From contig JAEZBK010000305.1 of assembly GCA_023427355.1 (NCBI GenBank), positions 1 to 8,249 on the forward strand: DNA of 8,249 nt, written 5' to 3'. The position numbers and the translations under genes were made by a program. Of this stretch, positions 1 to 5,975 are shown one piece after another. Under the pieces are notes generated by a model, which saw nothing but the letters and a program-made list of their open reading frames with translations, had not been told where the DNA came from and did not search any database. How positions within the stretch are numbered: the first letter of the stretch is position 1; every line of letters starts with the position of its first letter. This DNA comes from Pseudomonadota bacterium (GTDB lineage Bacteria > Pseudomonadota > Alphaproteobacteria > Micropepsales > Micropepsaceae).

Positions 1-899
1 AACACGTCGCCCGGATAGGCTTCGCGGCCCGGCGGGCGGCGCAGCAGCAGCGACATCTGGCGATAGGCGACGGCCTGCTTGGACAGGTCATCATAGATGA
101 TCAGCGCGTGCATCCCATTGTCGCGGAACCACTCGCCCATGGCGCACCCGGCAAACGGCGCCAGGAACTGCAGCGGCGCGGGCTCGGAAGCCGTGGCGGT
201 GACGATGATCGTGTATTCGAGCGCACCGGCATCGGCCAGCGTCTTGACGATCTGCGCCACGGTGGAACGCTTCTGGCCGATCGCGACATAGATGCAATAG
301 AGCTTGGCCTTCTCGTCCGTTCCGGCGTTGACGGCCTTCTGGTTGATGATGGCGTCGATCGCCACGGCGGTCTTGCCGGTCTGGCGGTCGCCAATGATCA
401 GCTCGCGCTGGCCGCGGCCGATGGGGATCAGCGTGTCGATCGCCTTCAGGCCGGTCTGCACCGGCTCGTGCACGCTCTTGCGCGGAATGATGCCGGGGGC
501 CTTCACGTCCACGCGGTGGCGCTCGGCCACGCCGGACAATTCGCCCTTTCCGGCAATCGGATAGCCCAGCGGATCCACGACGCGGCCCAGCAGGCCCTTG
601 CCCACCGGCACTTCCACGATGGCGCCGGTACGCTTGACGGTGTCGCCTTCCTTGATGGTGCTGTCGGAGCCGAAAATCACGCAACCGACATTGTCGCTTT
701 CCAGGTTCAGCGCCATGCCCTTGATGCCGCCGGGGAACTCGACCATCTCGCCGGCCTGCACATTGTCGAGGCCATAGACGCGCGCGATGCCGTCGCCGAC
801 CGACAGCACTTCACCGACTTCCGAGACCTTGGCCTCGGTGCCAAAATTCTGGATCTCGCGCTTGAGGATGGCGGAAATTTCTGCGGGCTGGATATCCAT
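1..899 (-). CDS. atpA: F1 ATP synthase alpha subunit, N-terminal 299 codons (cut by the window's left edge)
   Basis: Alpha subunit of the F1 catalytic head (alpha3-beta3) on the cytoplasmic side of the membrane, where it binds non-catalytic nucleotide. The start is the ATG at 899-897, giving [19 protein letters not shown], the normal alpha N-terminus. The Walker A motif GDRQTGKT is at residues 170-177, one position from its place in E. coli, and the IYDDLSKQA stretch is visible further on near the left edge. Only about 299 of some 510 codons are inside, so the arginine-finger region cannot be inspected. The start lies 4 bases after the atpH stop; an AAAGGA ribosome site (910-915) sits inside the end of atpH. 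It shares the atpH transcript; atpG, atpD and atpC would be expected beyond the left edge (inference). Confidence 0.98.
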   Translation of the reverse strand, partial: MDIQPAEISAILKREIQNFGTEAKVSEVGEVLSVGDGIARVYGLDNVQAGEMVEFPGGIKGMALNLESDNVGCVIFGSDSTIKEGDTVKRTGAIVEVPVGKGLLGRVVDPLGYPIAGKGELSGVAERHRVDVKAPGIIPRKSVHEPVQTGLKAIDTLIPIGRGQRELIIGDRQTGKTAVAIDAIINQKAVNAGTDEKAKLYCIYVAIGQKRSTVAQIVKTLADAGALEYTIIVTATASEPAPLQFLAPFAGCAMGEWFRDNGMHALIIYDDLSKQAVAYRQMSLLLRRPPGREAYPGDV

Positions 900-903
900 T
901 GTC

Positions 904-1461
904 TTACTGTCCTTTCATGGCCACACGCAGCTCCGAGAGCTTCGTGCGAATAGACGTGTCAATCATGCGCGATCCCACCTTCACGACGAGGCCGCCGAGA
1001 AGCGAGGGATCAACCTTGGTTTGCAGGCGCGGCTCGCGGCCCAGCTTGGCCTTGAGCGTGTTCTTCAGTTCGGCCAGTTCGCCGGCTTCGAGCGGCCGGG
1101 CCGAGATGACCTCGGCTTCGGTCTCGCCGCGCGAACGCGCCAGGAGGCGTTCATAGCCGGCAATGATCCCTTCCAGGGCGAACAGGCGGCGCTTGGACGC
1201 CAGCAGCAGCAGGAACTGCACGGTCAGAGCATTGGCGCCCATCTTGTCCAGCACGGGCTTCAGCGCACGGGCCTGGTCCTCGCGCGAAAAGACCGGCGAC
1301 TTCACCAGCCGCGCCAGTTCCGGCACCTGGCCCATGGCGCGGCGCACGGCAGCCAGATCGCCGCTCACGGCATCCAAAGCCTTTTGCTCGCTCGCCAGTT
1401 CAAACAGGGCGGTGGCATAGCGGCTCGCCAGCCCGGTTTCCTGCACCTTTTCCGTCGCCAC
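904..1461 (-). CDS. atpH: F1 ATP synthase delta subunit (OSCP family)
   Basis: Delta subunit, part of the peripheral stalk that ties the F1 head to membrane subunit b. The protein is 185 residues, close to the usual 175-190. It has the conserved N-terminal helix region ([17 protein letters not shown], residues 10-26) and the typical C-terminus [18 protein letters not shown], ending in a charged tail. The start codon is GTG (plus-strand CAC at 1459-1461), backed by a strong GGAAGGG site 5 bases upstream. It is the first gene of the operon and is followed after 4 bases by atpA. The order atpH-atpA, with no F0 genes upstream, matches the split ATP synthase operons of alphaproteobacteria. It is transcribed away from amtB across a 354-base control region. 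Confidence 0.97.
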   Translation of the reverse strand: MATEKVQETGLASRYATALFELASEQKALDAVSGDLAAVRRAMGQVPELARLVKSPVFSREDQARALKPVLDKMGANALTVQFLLLLASKRRLFALEGIIAGYERLLARSRGETEAEVISARPLEAGELAELKNTLKAKLGREPRLQTKVDPSLLGGLVVKVGSRMIDTSIRTKLSELRVAMKGQ

Positions 1462-1530
1462 TTTTACCCTTCCGCGCCAAACCAGGGCTCCATGGCCCGG
1501 CCGTCGCCCAGTTCCGTTTTAACCTGTTGA

Positions 1531-1536
1531 ATTATA
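1531..1536 (-). promoter_or_regulatory. -10 box (TATAAT) of the atp operon promoter
   Basis: The minus strand reads a perfect TATAAT here, in a short AT-rich stretch within otherwise GC-rich DNA. It is 70 bases upstream of the atpH GTG, giving a leader of about 60 bases. No good -35 hexamer lies 16-18 bases upstream; that position falls in the GC dyad at 1553-1571. Confidence 0.55.
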
Positions 1537-1552
1537 AACACAATTCTGATGA

Positions 1553-1571
1553 TGCGCGAGGGACTCGCGCA
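1553..1571. repeat. 8-base inverted repeat at the atp promoter, possible operator
   Basis: TGCGCGAG, GGA, CTCGCGCA: two perfect 8-base arms around 3 bases. It covers the place where the atp -35 element would be, so it could bind a regulator or form a hairpin. It resembles no operator I can name; its TGC...GCA ends recall NtrC sites, but spacing and core do not fit. Confidence 0.4.
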
Positions 1572-1678
1572 AGGCGGTGCCAGTTAGCATGGGCCATTAC
1601 GCCAGTGCAACACGGCGGGCTTTGCCAGCTTGTCGCGGTGCCATCGCACATCTTGGGCCCACCAAACCCGTGCCTGTG

Positions 1679-1697
1679 CGTGAGAACGTTTTTCACG
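1679..1697. repeat. Imperfect 19-base dyad upstream of amtB
   Basis: Arms CGTGA and TCACG with further AA/TT pairing inside (7 of 9 positions paired). It abuts the possible sigma-54 -24 element at 1696. It resembles a CRP-type dyad but has a 9-base instead of a 6-base centre, so the binding protein is not identified. Confidence 0.25.
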
Positions 1698-1712
1698 GGC
1701 GCCACCCTTGCC
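1696..1712 (+). promoter_or_regulatory. Possible sigma-54 (-24/-12) promoter of amtB
   Basis: The bases CGGGCGCCACCCTTGCC keep the obligatory GG (1698-1699), 10-base gap, GC (1710-1711) and a full TTGC -12 core. The -24 element is imperfect compared with TGGCACG. Transcription would start near 1723. Sigma-54/NtrC control of glnK-amtB is well known in other proteobacteria; in GC-rich DNA this pattern can also arise by chance. Confidence 0.3.
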
Positions 1713-1748
1713 AGTCCGGGGGGCGACAGGCCAAATCGCACAAAAATC

Positions 1749-1786
1749 GGGCATGCCCTGGAAGCGCATTTTCCAGGCAGGTGCCC
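1749..1786 (+). promoter_or_regulatory. Compound hairpin in the amtB leader
   Basis: An inner stem CCTGGAA (1757-1763) pairs perfectly with TTCCAGG (1771-1777) around a 7-base loop. An outer stem GGGCA (1749-1753) pairs with TGCCC (1782-1786), leaving a 3-by-4 internal loop. The 5' side also contains the palindrome GGGCATGCCC (1749-1758), which could fold alternatively. It ends 11 bases before the ribosome site. It may be an operator in DNA or a structure in the mRNA; no T-run follows, so it is not a terminator. Confidence 0.35.
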
Positions 1787-1797
1787 ACAGATTGTCC

Positions 1798-1806
1798 AAG
1801 GGGGGA
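1798..1806 (+). promoter_or_regulatory. Ribosome binding site that fixes the amtB start
   Basis: AAGGGGGGA lies 9 bases before the ATG at 1816. In-frame ATGs further upstream (1708, 1753) would only add a non-hydrophobic extension unlike any Amt protein, so this site decides the start. Confidence 0.6.
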
Positions 1807-1815
1807 CTTCTCGGA

Positions 1816-3027
1816 ATGCTCAACAGCGGCGATACCGCCTGGATCATCATGGCCACGGGGCTGGTCCTGTTGATGACGCTACCCGCCCTGGCGCTTTTCT
1901 ATGCCGGCCTGGTGCAGGCCAAGAACGTCCTGTCCGTTCTGGCGCAATGCTTCGCCATCGCCTGCGTCTGCTCGGTGCTCTGGTTCCTGGTGGGGTACAG
2001 CTGGACCTTCACGGGCACCGGCGCCTGGCTGGGCGACATGTCCAACCTGGCCTTGGCCAGCGTGGAACGCGGCGGCCTGCGCGCCGGCACGACGATCCCC
2101 GAAACCGTCTTTGTCATGTTCCAGATGACCTTCGCGGTCATCACGCCCGCGCTCATCGTCGGCGCCTATGTCGAACGCATCAGGTTCAGCGCCGTGCTGC
2201 TGATCTCCGGCCTGTGGCTGCTCATTGTCTATGTCCCGGCCGCGCACTGGATCTGGGGTGGCGGCTGGCTCGCCGCGCGCGGCGTGATGGATTATGCGGG
2301 CGGCATCGTGGTGCATGTCACCGCAGGCGTTTCGGCCCTGGTTATCGCCGCCATGCTGGGCGGGCGGCAGGAGTTTCCACACGGTGTCCGTCCGCCGCAT
2401 GCCCCCTGGATGGTGATGGTGGGTGCGGCGCTGCTTTGGGTGGGCTGGTTCGGCTTCAATGCAGGCAGCGCGCTGTCGGCGGGCCATGATGCGGGCATGG
2501 CGCTCCTTGTGACGCATCTGTCGGCCGCCACGGCCACCCTGACCTGGATGGGCATCGAATGGATCCGCTTCGGCAAGCCGTCTCTGGTGGGCGCCGTCAC
2601 CGGCACCATCGCCGGTCTGGCCACCATCACGCCGGCATCCGGTTTCGTCGGGCCTCTGGCGGCTGTGCTGATCGGCTTCGCGGCGGGCATCGTCTGCTTC
2701 GCCGCGGTGATGGTGGTGAAAAAGATGATGCAGGTGGATGATGCGCTCGACGTGCTGGGGGTCCATGGCGTGGGCGGCGCGCTGGGCACGCTGGCGCTGC
2801 CCTTCCTGGTCCTGGTGGGCACCGGCGGCGTGGAATTGTCCCGTGGCGTCGGCGAACAATTCCTGGTCCAGGGTCTGGGCGTGGTCGCGGTTGGCGTCTG
2901 GTCCGCCATCGCCACCGTCATCATCACCAAGCTGGCGGCGCTGACCGTGGGCTTGCGCGTGGACAAGGAAAGCGAAACCCTGGGGCTGGATTTCACCGCG
3001 CACGGTGAAAGCGGCTATCATCACTAA
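1816..3027 (+). CDS. amtB: Ammonium transporter, Amt/MEP/Rh family
   Basis: Inner-membrane channel for ammonium/ammonia, normally a trimer of eleven-helix subunits. The 403-residue protein starts right at the first membrane helix (TAWIIMATGLVLLMTLPALA) with no signal peptide. Counterparts of all key E. coli residues are visible one position earlier than in E. coli: the phenylalanine gate F106 and F214, W147 and S218 of the ammonium site, D159, and the twin histidines H167 and H317. Other family signatures are GGLVQAKN-like GLVQAKN (31-37), GWFGFNAGSA (210-219) and LGVHGVGG (314-321). The C-terminal cytoplasmic tail, from about residue 380, contains GLDFTAHGESGY, the segment that docks on PII proteins in this family. 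glnK follows after 20 bases on the same strand. Gene order amtB-glnK is the reverse of the common arrangement. Confidence 0.97.
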   Translation: MLNSGDTAWIIMATGLVLLMTLPALALFYAGLVQAKNVLSVLAQCFAIACVCSVLWFLVGYSWTFTGTGAWLGDMSNLALASVERGGLRAGTTIPETVFVMFQMTFAVITPALIVGAYVERIRFSAVLLISGLWLLIVYVPAAHWIWGGGWLAARGVMDYAGGIVVHVTAGVSALVIAAMLGGRQEFPHGVRPPHAPWMVMVGAALLWVGWFGFNAGSALSAGHDAGMALLVTHLSAATATLTWMGIEWIRFGKPSLVGAVTGTIAGLATITPASGFVGPLAAVLIGFAAGIVCFAAVMVVKKMMQVDDALDVLGVHGVGGALGTLALPFLVLVGTGGVELSRGVGEQFLVQGLGVVAVGVWSAIATVIITKLAALTVGLRVDKESETLGLDFTAHGESGYHH

Positions 3028-3047
3028 CTGTCTTTCAGGAGCATCCC

Positions 3048-3386
3048 ATGAAGCTCATTTCCGCGATCATCCAGCCGCATCGTCTCGAGCCGGTCCGCGA
3101 GAAACTGACGGCCATCGGCATCGAGGGCATGACCGTCACCGAAGTGCGCGGCTATGGCCGCCAGAAGGGCCACACCGAGATCTATCGCGGCGCCGAATAC
3201 CAGATCGCCTTCCTGCCCAAGCTCAAGCTGGAAGTCGCGGTGCAGGATGGCCGGGTGGACGATGTGGTGCAGGCTATCACCCAGGCCTCGCGCACCGGCA
3301 AGATCGGCGATGGCAAGATATTCGTTCTCGACCTGGAACAGGCGCTGCGCGTGCGCACGGGCGAGACCGGCGACCAGGCGCTTTAA
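3048..3386 (+). CDS. glnK: PII nitrogen regulatory protein
   Basis: Trimeric signalling protein that reads 2-oxoglutarate and ATP/ADP, and blocks AmtB by inserting its T-loop into the channel. The protein is 112 residues, the standard PII length. The T-loop (37-55) contains RGAEY with the uridylylated tyrosine exactly at position 51, and K58 is in FLPKLKLEV. The B-loop TGKIGDGKIFV (83-93) and C-loop RVRTGETGDQAL complete the nucleotide site. The start is set by AGGAG (3037-3041), 6 bases before the ATG. It is very probably co-transcribed with amtB, ending at the hairpin at 3414. GlnK and GlnB are hard to tell apart by sequence; the amtB partnership favours the name glnK. Confidence 0.95.
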   Translation: MKLISAIIQPHRLEPVREKLTAIGIEGMTVTEVRGYGRQKGHTEIYRGAEYQIAFLPKLKLEVAVQDGRVDDVVQAITQASRTGKIGDGKIFVLDLEQALRVRTGETGDQAL

Positions 3387-3413
3387 TTCACTCCGCCATG
3401 CGCAGGGGGCGGC

Positions 3414-3442
3414 ATCTGAGCGTGTTGCGTTCAGATACTTTT
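3414..3442 (+). terminator. Intrinsic terminator of the amtB-glnK transcript
   Basis: The plus-strand RNA folds ATCTGAGCGT against GCGTTCAGAT (3414-3423 with 3427-3436), a 10-pair stem with two G-U pairs and a 3-base loop, followed after two bases by TTTT (3439-3442). It begins 28 bases after the glnK stop and covers the stop codon of convergent lepB (3431-3433). On the minus strand the two G-U pairs become A-C mismatches and no T-run follows, so it should act mainly on the plus strand. Confidence 0.6.
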
Positions 3443-4180
3443 GAAGAACCGCTCCCAGCGGATCAGGCCCGGCCAGCTCGCCGGGCCTTTCGCATTCAGG
3501 AAATCATAGGAGCCGATGGTGAACTCGGCCCGCGCCATCAGGTTTTCCACCGGCACGAAGCCGACGCCGCCCATGCTGGCGCTGGCGCGGCTGTCCAGCG
3601 AATTGTCGCGATTGTCGCCCATCACGAAGACATGCCCCTGCGGCACCTCGAAGACCGGCGTATCGTCCAGCCAGCCATTCCAGGCATGCTTGACGATGGT
3701 GTGGGTAACGCCGCCTGGCAGCGTCTCACGATACCGGTTCACCTGCGCCTCGCGGCCATTGTGATCCTGCACCGGCGCGGTGCCTTCCCATTTCAGCGGC
3801 GCCTTCACGCCGTTGATGACCAGCTCGCCCTTCACCATCTGGATGCGGTCGCCGGGCAGGCCGACCACGCGCTTCACATACGTCACCTTCTCGTCGCGCG
3901 GCAGGCGGAAGACGGCCACGTCGCCATAGGCGGGCAGGCGGCCAAACAGGCGCGTGTCCGATTTCGGCGCCCAGCCGAAGGGCAGGGACCAGCGGCTGAA
4001 ACCATAGGGAAACTTGGCTCCGATCAGCGCGTCGCCGATGGCCAGGGTGGGCTGCATCGAGCCGGTGGGAACATAAAAGGGCTGGGCGATGGCGGTGGTC
4101 GAAACAAAGACCAGCACCAGCACCACCAGGGGCTCGCCCACCAGGGTCCAGAAATTGCGGAAAAGCGATTTGCGGATCAT
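3431..4180 (-). CDS. lepB: Signal peptidase I
   Basis: Membrane-bound serine protease that removes signal peptides from secreted proteins on the outer face of the inner membrane. The 249-residue protein has one N-terminal anchor (about 15-32, GEPLVVLVLVFVSTTAIA). The catalytic serine is S41 in PTGSMQPTL and the general-base lysine is K103 in TYVKRVVGLPGD. The conserved GDNRDNSLDSR block is at residues 188-198. The start at 4180 is chosen because translation upstream of it shows no family character; the start has no Shine-Dalgarno site (AACCCC precedes the ATG). It is convergent with glnK and divergent from queD. In many bacteria lepB sits with rnc, era or acpS; none of those is seen here. Confidence 0.95.
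   Translation of the reverse strand: MIRKSLFRNFWTLVGEPLVVLVLVFVSTTAIAQPFYVPTGSMQPTLAIGDALIGAKFPYGFSRWSLPFGWAPKSDTRLFGRLPAYGDVAVFRLPRDEKVTYVKRVVGLPGDRIQMVKGELVINGVKAPLKWEGTAPVQDHNGREAQVNRYRETLPGGVTHTIVKHAWNGWLDDTPVFEVPQGHVFVMGDNRDNSLDSRASASMGGVGFVPVENLMARAEFTIGSYDFLNAKGPASWPGLIRWERFFKSI
3465..3488 (+). repeat. Strong hairpin inside the lepB 3' end, possible back-up terminator
   Basis: Perfect 9-base arms AGGCCCGGC (3465-3473) and GCCGGGCCT (3480-3488) around 6 bases, with TTTC right at the 3' side on the plus strand. It lies 23 bases beyond the better glnK terminator and within lepB codons, so coding constraint may explain it. Confidence 0.3.
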
Positions 4181-4186
4181 GGGGTT

Positions 4187-4215
4187 ATTTTCGGTACCGC
4201 CGAGCCGGGTTTCAA
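4187..4215 (-). promoter_or_regulatory. Candidate lepB promoter, start of transcription at the ATG
   Basis: The minus strand shows TTGAAA (4215-4210), 17 bases, then GAAAAT (4192-4187). Six bases remain before the ATG at 4180, so the predicted first base of the RNA is the A of the start codon. This agrees with the missing Shine-Dalgarno site. The match to the sigma-70 consensus is moderate. Confidence 0.35.
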
Positions 4216-4233
4216 GACAAAACGCGTTAATCC

Positions 4234-4262
4234 TTGACGGGAAAGGGCGAAAACCCGATATC
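4234..4262 (+). promoter_or_regulatory. Candidate queD-queF promoter, start of transcription at the ATG
   Basis: TTGACG (4234-4239), 17 bases, then GATATC (4257-4262); six bases separate it from the ATG at 4269. The -35 hexamer is strong and the -10 weak. No Shine-Dalgarno site lies in the last 15 bases before the ATG, so the mRNA may be leaderless. Confidence 0.35.
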
Positions 4263-4268
4263 CCGCTC

Positions 4269-4619
4269 ATGATCGAGATTTCCCAGGAATTTACCTTCGA
4301 CGCCGCGCATTTCCTCGATGGCGCGCCGGAATATCGCCGCATGCACGGTCATTCCTTCTATGTGGAAGTGACGTTGCGCGGCGAGCCCGACGCCCAGACC
4401 GGTTTTCTGCGCGACTTGGGCGAGATCAACCGCGCACTGGCCGATATTCGCGAGACGCTGGATCATCGCCTGCTCAACGAGGTCGAAGGCCTGGGCAAGC
4501 CCACGCTGGAAAATATCTCCCGTTTCATCTTCCAGCGCGCGCAGGACAAGCTGCCGGAAGTGGTGCGGGTCAAGCTGCGCCGTCCGTCCTATGGCCAGAC
4601 CTGCGTCTACGAAGCGTAA
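4269..4619 (+). CDS. queD: QueD-like 6-carboxy-tetrahydropterin / 6-pyruvoyl-tetrahydropterin synthase family protein
   Basis: The family (COG0720, tunnelling fold) includes QueD, which turns dihydroneopterin triphosphate into 6-carboxy-tetrahydropterin, an early step toward preQ0 and queuosine. The 116-residue protein shows the three zinc histidines, H14 in FTFDAAH and H26/H28 in MHGHSF, plus LDHRLLN with D65-H66. The usual catalytic cysteine four residues before HGH (CxxxHGH in E. coli) is Y22 here (EYRRMHGH), and the C-terminal glutamate of the E. coli site has no clear counterpart in [11 protein letters not shown]. The adjacent queF supports a queuosine role, yet this could be a paralogue with altered chemistry. 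The start at 4269 gives the family's normal N-terminus [10 protein letters not shown]; a longer reading from 4089 would run across lepB's start and lacks family character. Confidence 0.82.
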   Translation: MIEISQEFTFDAAHFLDGAPEYRRMHGHSFYVEVTLRGEPDAQTGFLRDLGEINRALADIRETLDHRLLNEVEGLGKPTLENISRFIFQRAQDKLPEVVRVKLRRPSYGQTCVYEA

Positions 4620-4623
4620 CCCG

Positions 4624-5076
4624 ATGGCGAAGAAGCTCACCCAGCTCGGCAAACAGGTTGCGCAGCCCGCATCGCCGGACAAGGCGGTGCTGGAAGCGGT
4701 GCCTAATCCGCACCCCGGCACCGACTATCTCGTGCGCTTCACCGCGCCGGAATTCACCACCCTGTGTCCCATCACCGGCCAGCCCGATTTCGCGCATTTC
4801 GTTCTGGATTATGTGCCGGGCAAGGCGCTGGTGGAATCCAAGTCGCTGAAGCTCTATCTCGCCAGCTTCCGCAATGTCGGCAGTTTCCACGAAGACACCA
4901 CCATCGCCATCGCCAAGCGCGTGGTGGGCGCGATCAAGCCGAAATATCTGCGTATAGGCGGCTACAGGTATCCGCGCGGCGGCATCCCGATCGACGTGTT
5001 CTGGCAGACGGGAAAATTGCCCAACGGCGTATGGCTGCCAGACCCGGGCGTGTCGCCCTATCGGGGGCGCGGCTAA
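4624..5076 (+). CDS. queF: NADPH-dependent 7-cyano-7-deazaguanine (preQ0) reductase, short single-domain type
   Basis: Cytoplasmic enzyme that reduces the nitrile preQ0 to the amine preQ1, the base inserted in tRNA on the way to queuosine. The protein is 150 residues, matching the single-domain Bacillus-type QueF instead of the longer E. coli form. The catalytic C48 is in [12 protein letters not shown] with D55 seven residues later, as in the B. subtilis enzyme. The family signature ESKSLK is at 71-76, and H89-E90 in SFHED complete the preQ0 pocket. The ATG at 4624 follows the queD stop by 4 bases; no strong ribosome site is seen, so translation is probably coupled to queD. The alternative start at 4591 would lie inside queD. 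Confidence 0.96.
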   Translation: MAKKLTQLGKQVAQPASPDKAVLEAVPNPHPGTDYLVRFTAPEFTTLCPITGQPDFAHFVLDYVPGKALVESKSLKLYLASFRNVGSFHEDTTIAIAKRVVGAIKPKYLRIGGYRYPRGGIPIDVFWQTGKLPNGVWLPDPGVSPYRGRG

Positions 5077-5090
5077 TTTTATCTCCCGGC

Positions 5091-5142
5091 GCGCGGCTGC
5101 TCGATGCAGGCTTGAACGCCGCAGGGTAATCGCCAGCCGCGC
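5091..5142 (+). repeat. Long-loop inverted repeat after queF
   Basis: GCGCGGCTG (5091-5099) is the exact reverse complement of CAGCCGCGC (5134-5142), with 34 bases between. The loop holds a smaller CTGC...GCAG hairpin. It begins 14 bases after the queF stop and may help end the queD-queF transcript, though no T-run follows. Confidence 0.3.
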
Positions 5143-5183
5143 ATGTCGTGGCCCGCGCCATCCCGCAAGGCAGGGCAGGATTT

Positions 5184-5197
5184 GGCCCGCCCGGGCC
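5184..5197 (-). repeat. Small GC hairpin after the 62-residue gene
   Basis: GGCCC and GGGCC pair around GCCC, immediately past the stop codon at 5200-5202 on the minus strand. There is no T-run on either side, so a terminator role for the three-gene operon is only possible, not shown. Confidence 0.2.
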
Positions 5198-5199
5198 TG

Positions 5200-5388
5200 T
5201 CAGCGAATGTCCTGGTCGCTCCGCTGCTTCGGCAGCGATTCCTCGATCTCGATCCGCGCCTGCTCCAGCATCTTGGCGGCATCGTCCAGTCCGAAGTCTT
5301 TCACCGTCTCCACGATCTGGCGCAGGGCCTCGCAGATATAGCGTAGCGGCCGGGGATCCGCCTGTACCGGGAGGTTATTGATGGTCAT
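5200..5388 (-). CDS. Small protein of unknown function (62 residues)
   Basis: I do not recognise this protein. It is 62 residues, mostly predicted helix (about 14-52) with many charged residues (RYICEALRQIVETVKDFGLD, then AKMLEQARIEIEES), a proline-rich start and a charged, disordered-looking tail. No signal peptide, membrane segment or metal motif is visible; it has one cysteine. That it is a real gene is supported by context: its ATG overlaps the stop of the upstream hydrolase gene in an ATGA arrangement (5385-5388), the signature of coupled translation. It is the last of three tightly packed genes. A role as a small partner of the hydrolase or the GNAT protein is inference from position only. 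Confidence 0.7.
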   Translation of the reverse strand: MTINNLPVQADPRPLRYICEALRQIVETVKDFGLDDAAKMLEQARIEIEESLPKQRSDQDIR

Positions 5389-5975
5389 TGCGCAACACGA
5401 ACCTTGGCGCTCTGGGTGGAGGCGATCCAGCTCCGGGCGTCCGCAACCTCGCCATAGAGCCGCACGATATCGGACACCGCACGATGCGCCTCATCCGCGG
5501 ATGTGTGCTCCAGCGCGTGGCTGGCCGATGCGTCTTCCAGAAAGGTGAAGGTATGACCGCGATGAAAGGCGTCGATCGCCGTGGAAAGGCAGGCCGTCTC
5601 GCCCGCGAACCCGGCCATCACGAAGGGCTGGCCGCTGCGGCCCATCATGTCCGCGAATTCCCGGCTGGCATAGCAGGACGGGCGGTTGCGCTCGAAGATC
5701 ATGTCGCAGCCATGGGGCTCGAAACCCTCGATCCAGCGCGAAAAGCGCGAATTGGGATTGAAGAAGGGCGCATTGTCTATCCACCGCATGAAGGCGATGG
5801 GAAACCCATTGGCGCGGGCGTGATCCAGCGCCAGCCGCGCCTTTTCGAGCGCCTGCGGGGCGCTTTCGATGGCCAGCGCGCGCGGCGCGGCGATGTATTC
5901 CTGCTGCATGTCCACCAGCACCAGGGTCGGCACGGTGCGGGGATTGGCATAGGCGCGGAAATTGATGATGGACAT
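5385..5975 (-). CDS. Cysteine hydrolase, isochorismatase-like fold
   Basis: Member of the family that includes isochorismatases, nicotinamidases and N-carbamoyl amidohydrolases. The protein has 196 residues, a usual length. The catalytic aspartate is D22 in LVLVDMQQEY and the nucleophile is C129 in MAGFAGETACLSTAIDAFHRG, with the expected following TAIDA helix. The family's lysine, normally four residues before a serine in the central strand (KxxxSAF), appears as R96 in FERNRPSCY, so the Asp-Lys-Cys triad may be Asp-Arg-Cys. No signal peptide. The start at 5975 overlaps the upstream GNAT stop by one base (TGATG), and the stop overlaps the next start (ATGA). The substrate cannot be read from the sequence; a small amide is most likely from family knowledge. 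Confidence 0.88.
   Translation of the reverse strand: MSIINFRAYANPRTVPTLVLVDMQQEYIAAPRALAIESAPQALEKARLALDHARANGFPIAFMRWIDNAPFFNPNSRFSRWIEGFEPHGCDMIFERNRPSCYASREFADMMGRSGQPFVMAGFAGETACLSTAIDAFHRGHTFTFLEDASASHALEHTSADEAHRAVSDIVRLYGEVADARSWIASTQSAKVRVAQ

Larger units (their letters stand above)
1462..1815. other. Divergent control region between atpH and amtB
   Basis: No convincing gene lies in these 354 bases. Short open frames exist on both strands but lack recognisable protein character. Seen here: an AT-rich patch with TATAAT facing atpH, a strong GC dyad at 1553-1571, an imperfect 19-base dyad at 1679-1697 directly against a possible sigma-54 site, a leader hairpin at 1749-1786, and the amtB ribosome site at 1798-1806. 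Length and content suggest two separate promoters: a constitutive type for ATP synthase and a regulated one for amtB. The link to nitrogen control is inference from the gene served. Confidence 0.7.

Noticed and set aside
108..953. Long plus-strand open frame opposite atpA
   Set aside because: It is antisense to a certain ATP synthase gene and looks like a codon-bias shadow.
1519..1524. TTAACC, a possible CtrA half-site near the atp transcription start
   Set aside because: The second half (TTAA at 7-base spacing) is missing and the match beyond six bases fails.
1628..1647. TGGCAC on the minus strand, a possible sigma-54 -24 element
   Set aside because: The -12 part reads CAAGC instead of TTGC and it would face atpH, where a TATAAT box already lies.
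1879..3024. Long open frame (381 codons) on the minus strand opposite amtB
   Set aside because: Its translation is rich in His, Arg, Gln and Gly with no family character, as expected for the mirror of a GC-rich gene. amtB on the other strand has every key residue.
3005..4237. 410-codon plus-strand open frame across glnK and lepB
   Set aside because: It crosses two well-supported genes in other frames and has no recognisable domain.
4181..4342. N-terminal extension of lepB to an ATG at 4342
   Set aside because: It would overlap the start of queD and adds residues without signal-peptidase character; the anchor and Ser41 spacing fit the start at 4180.
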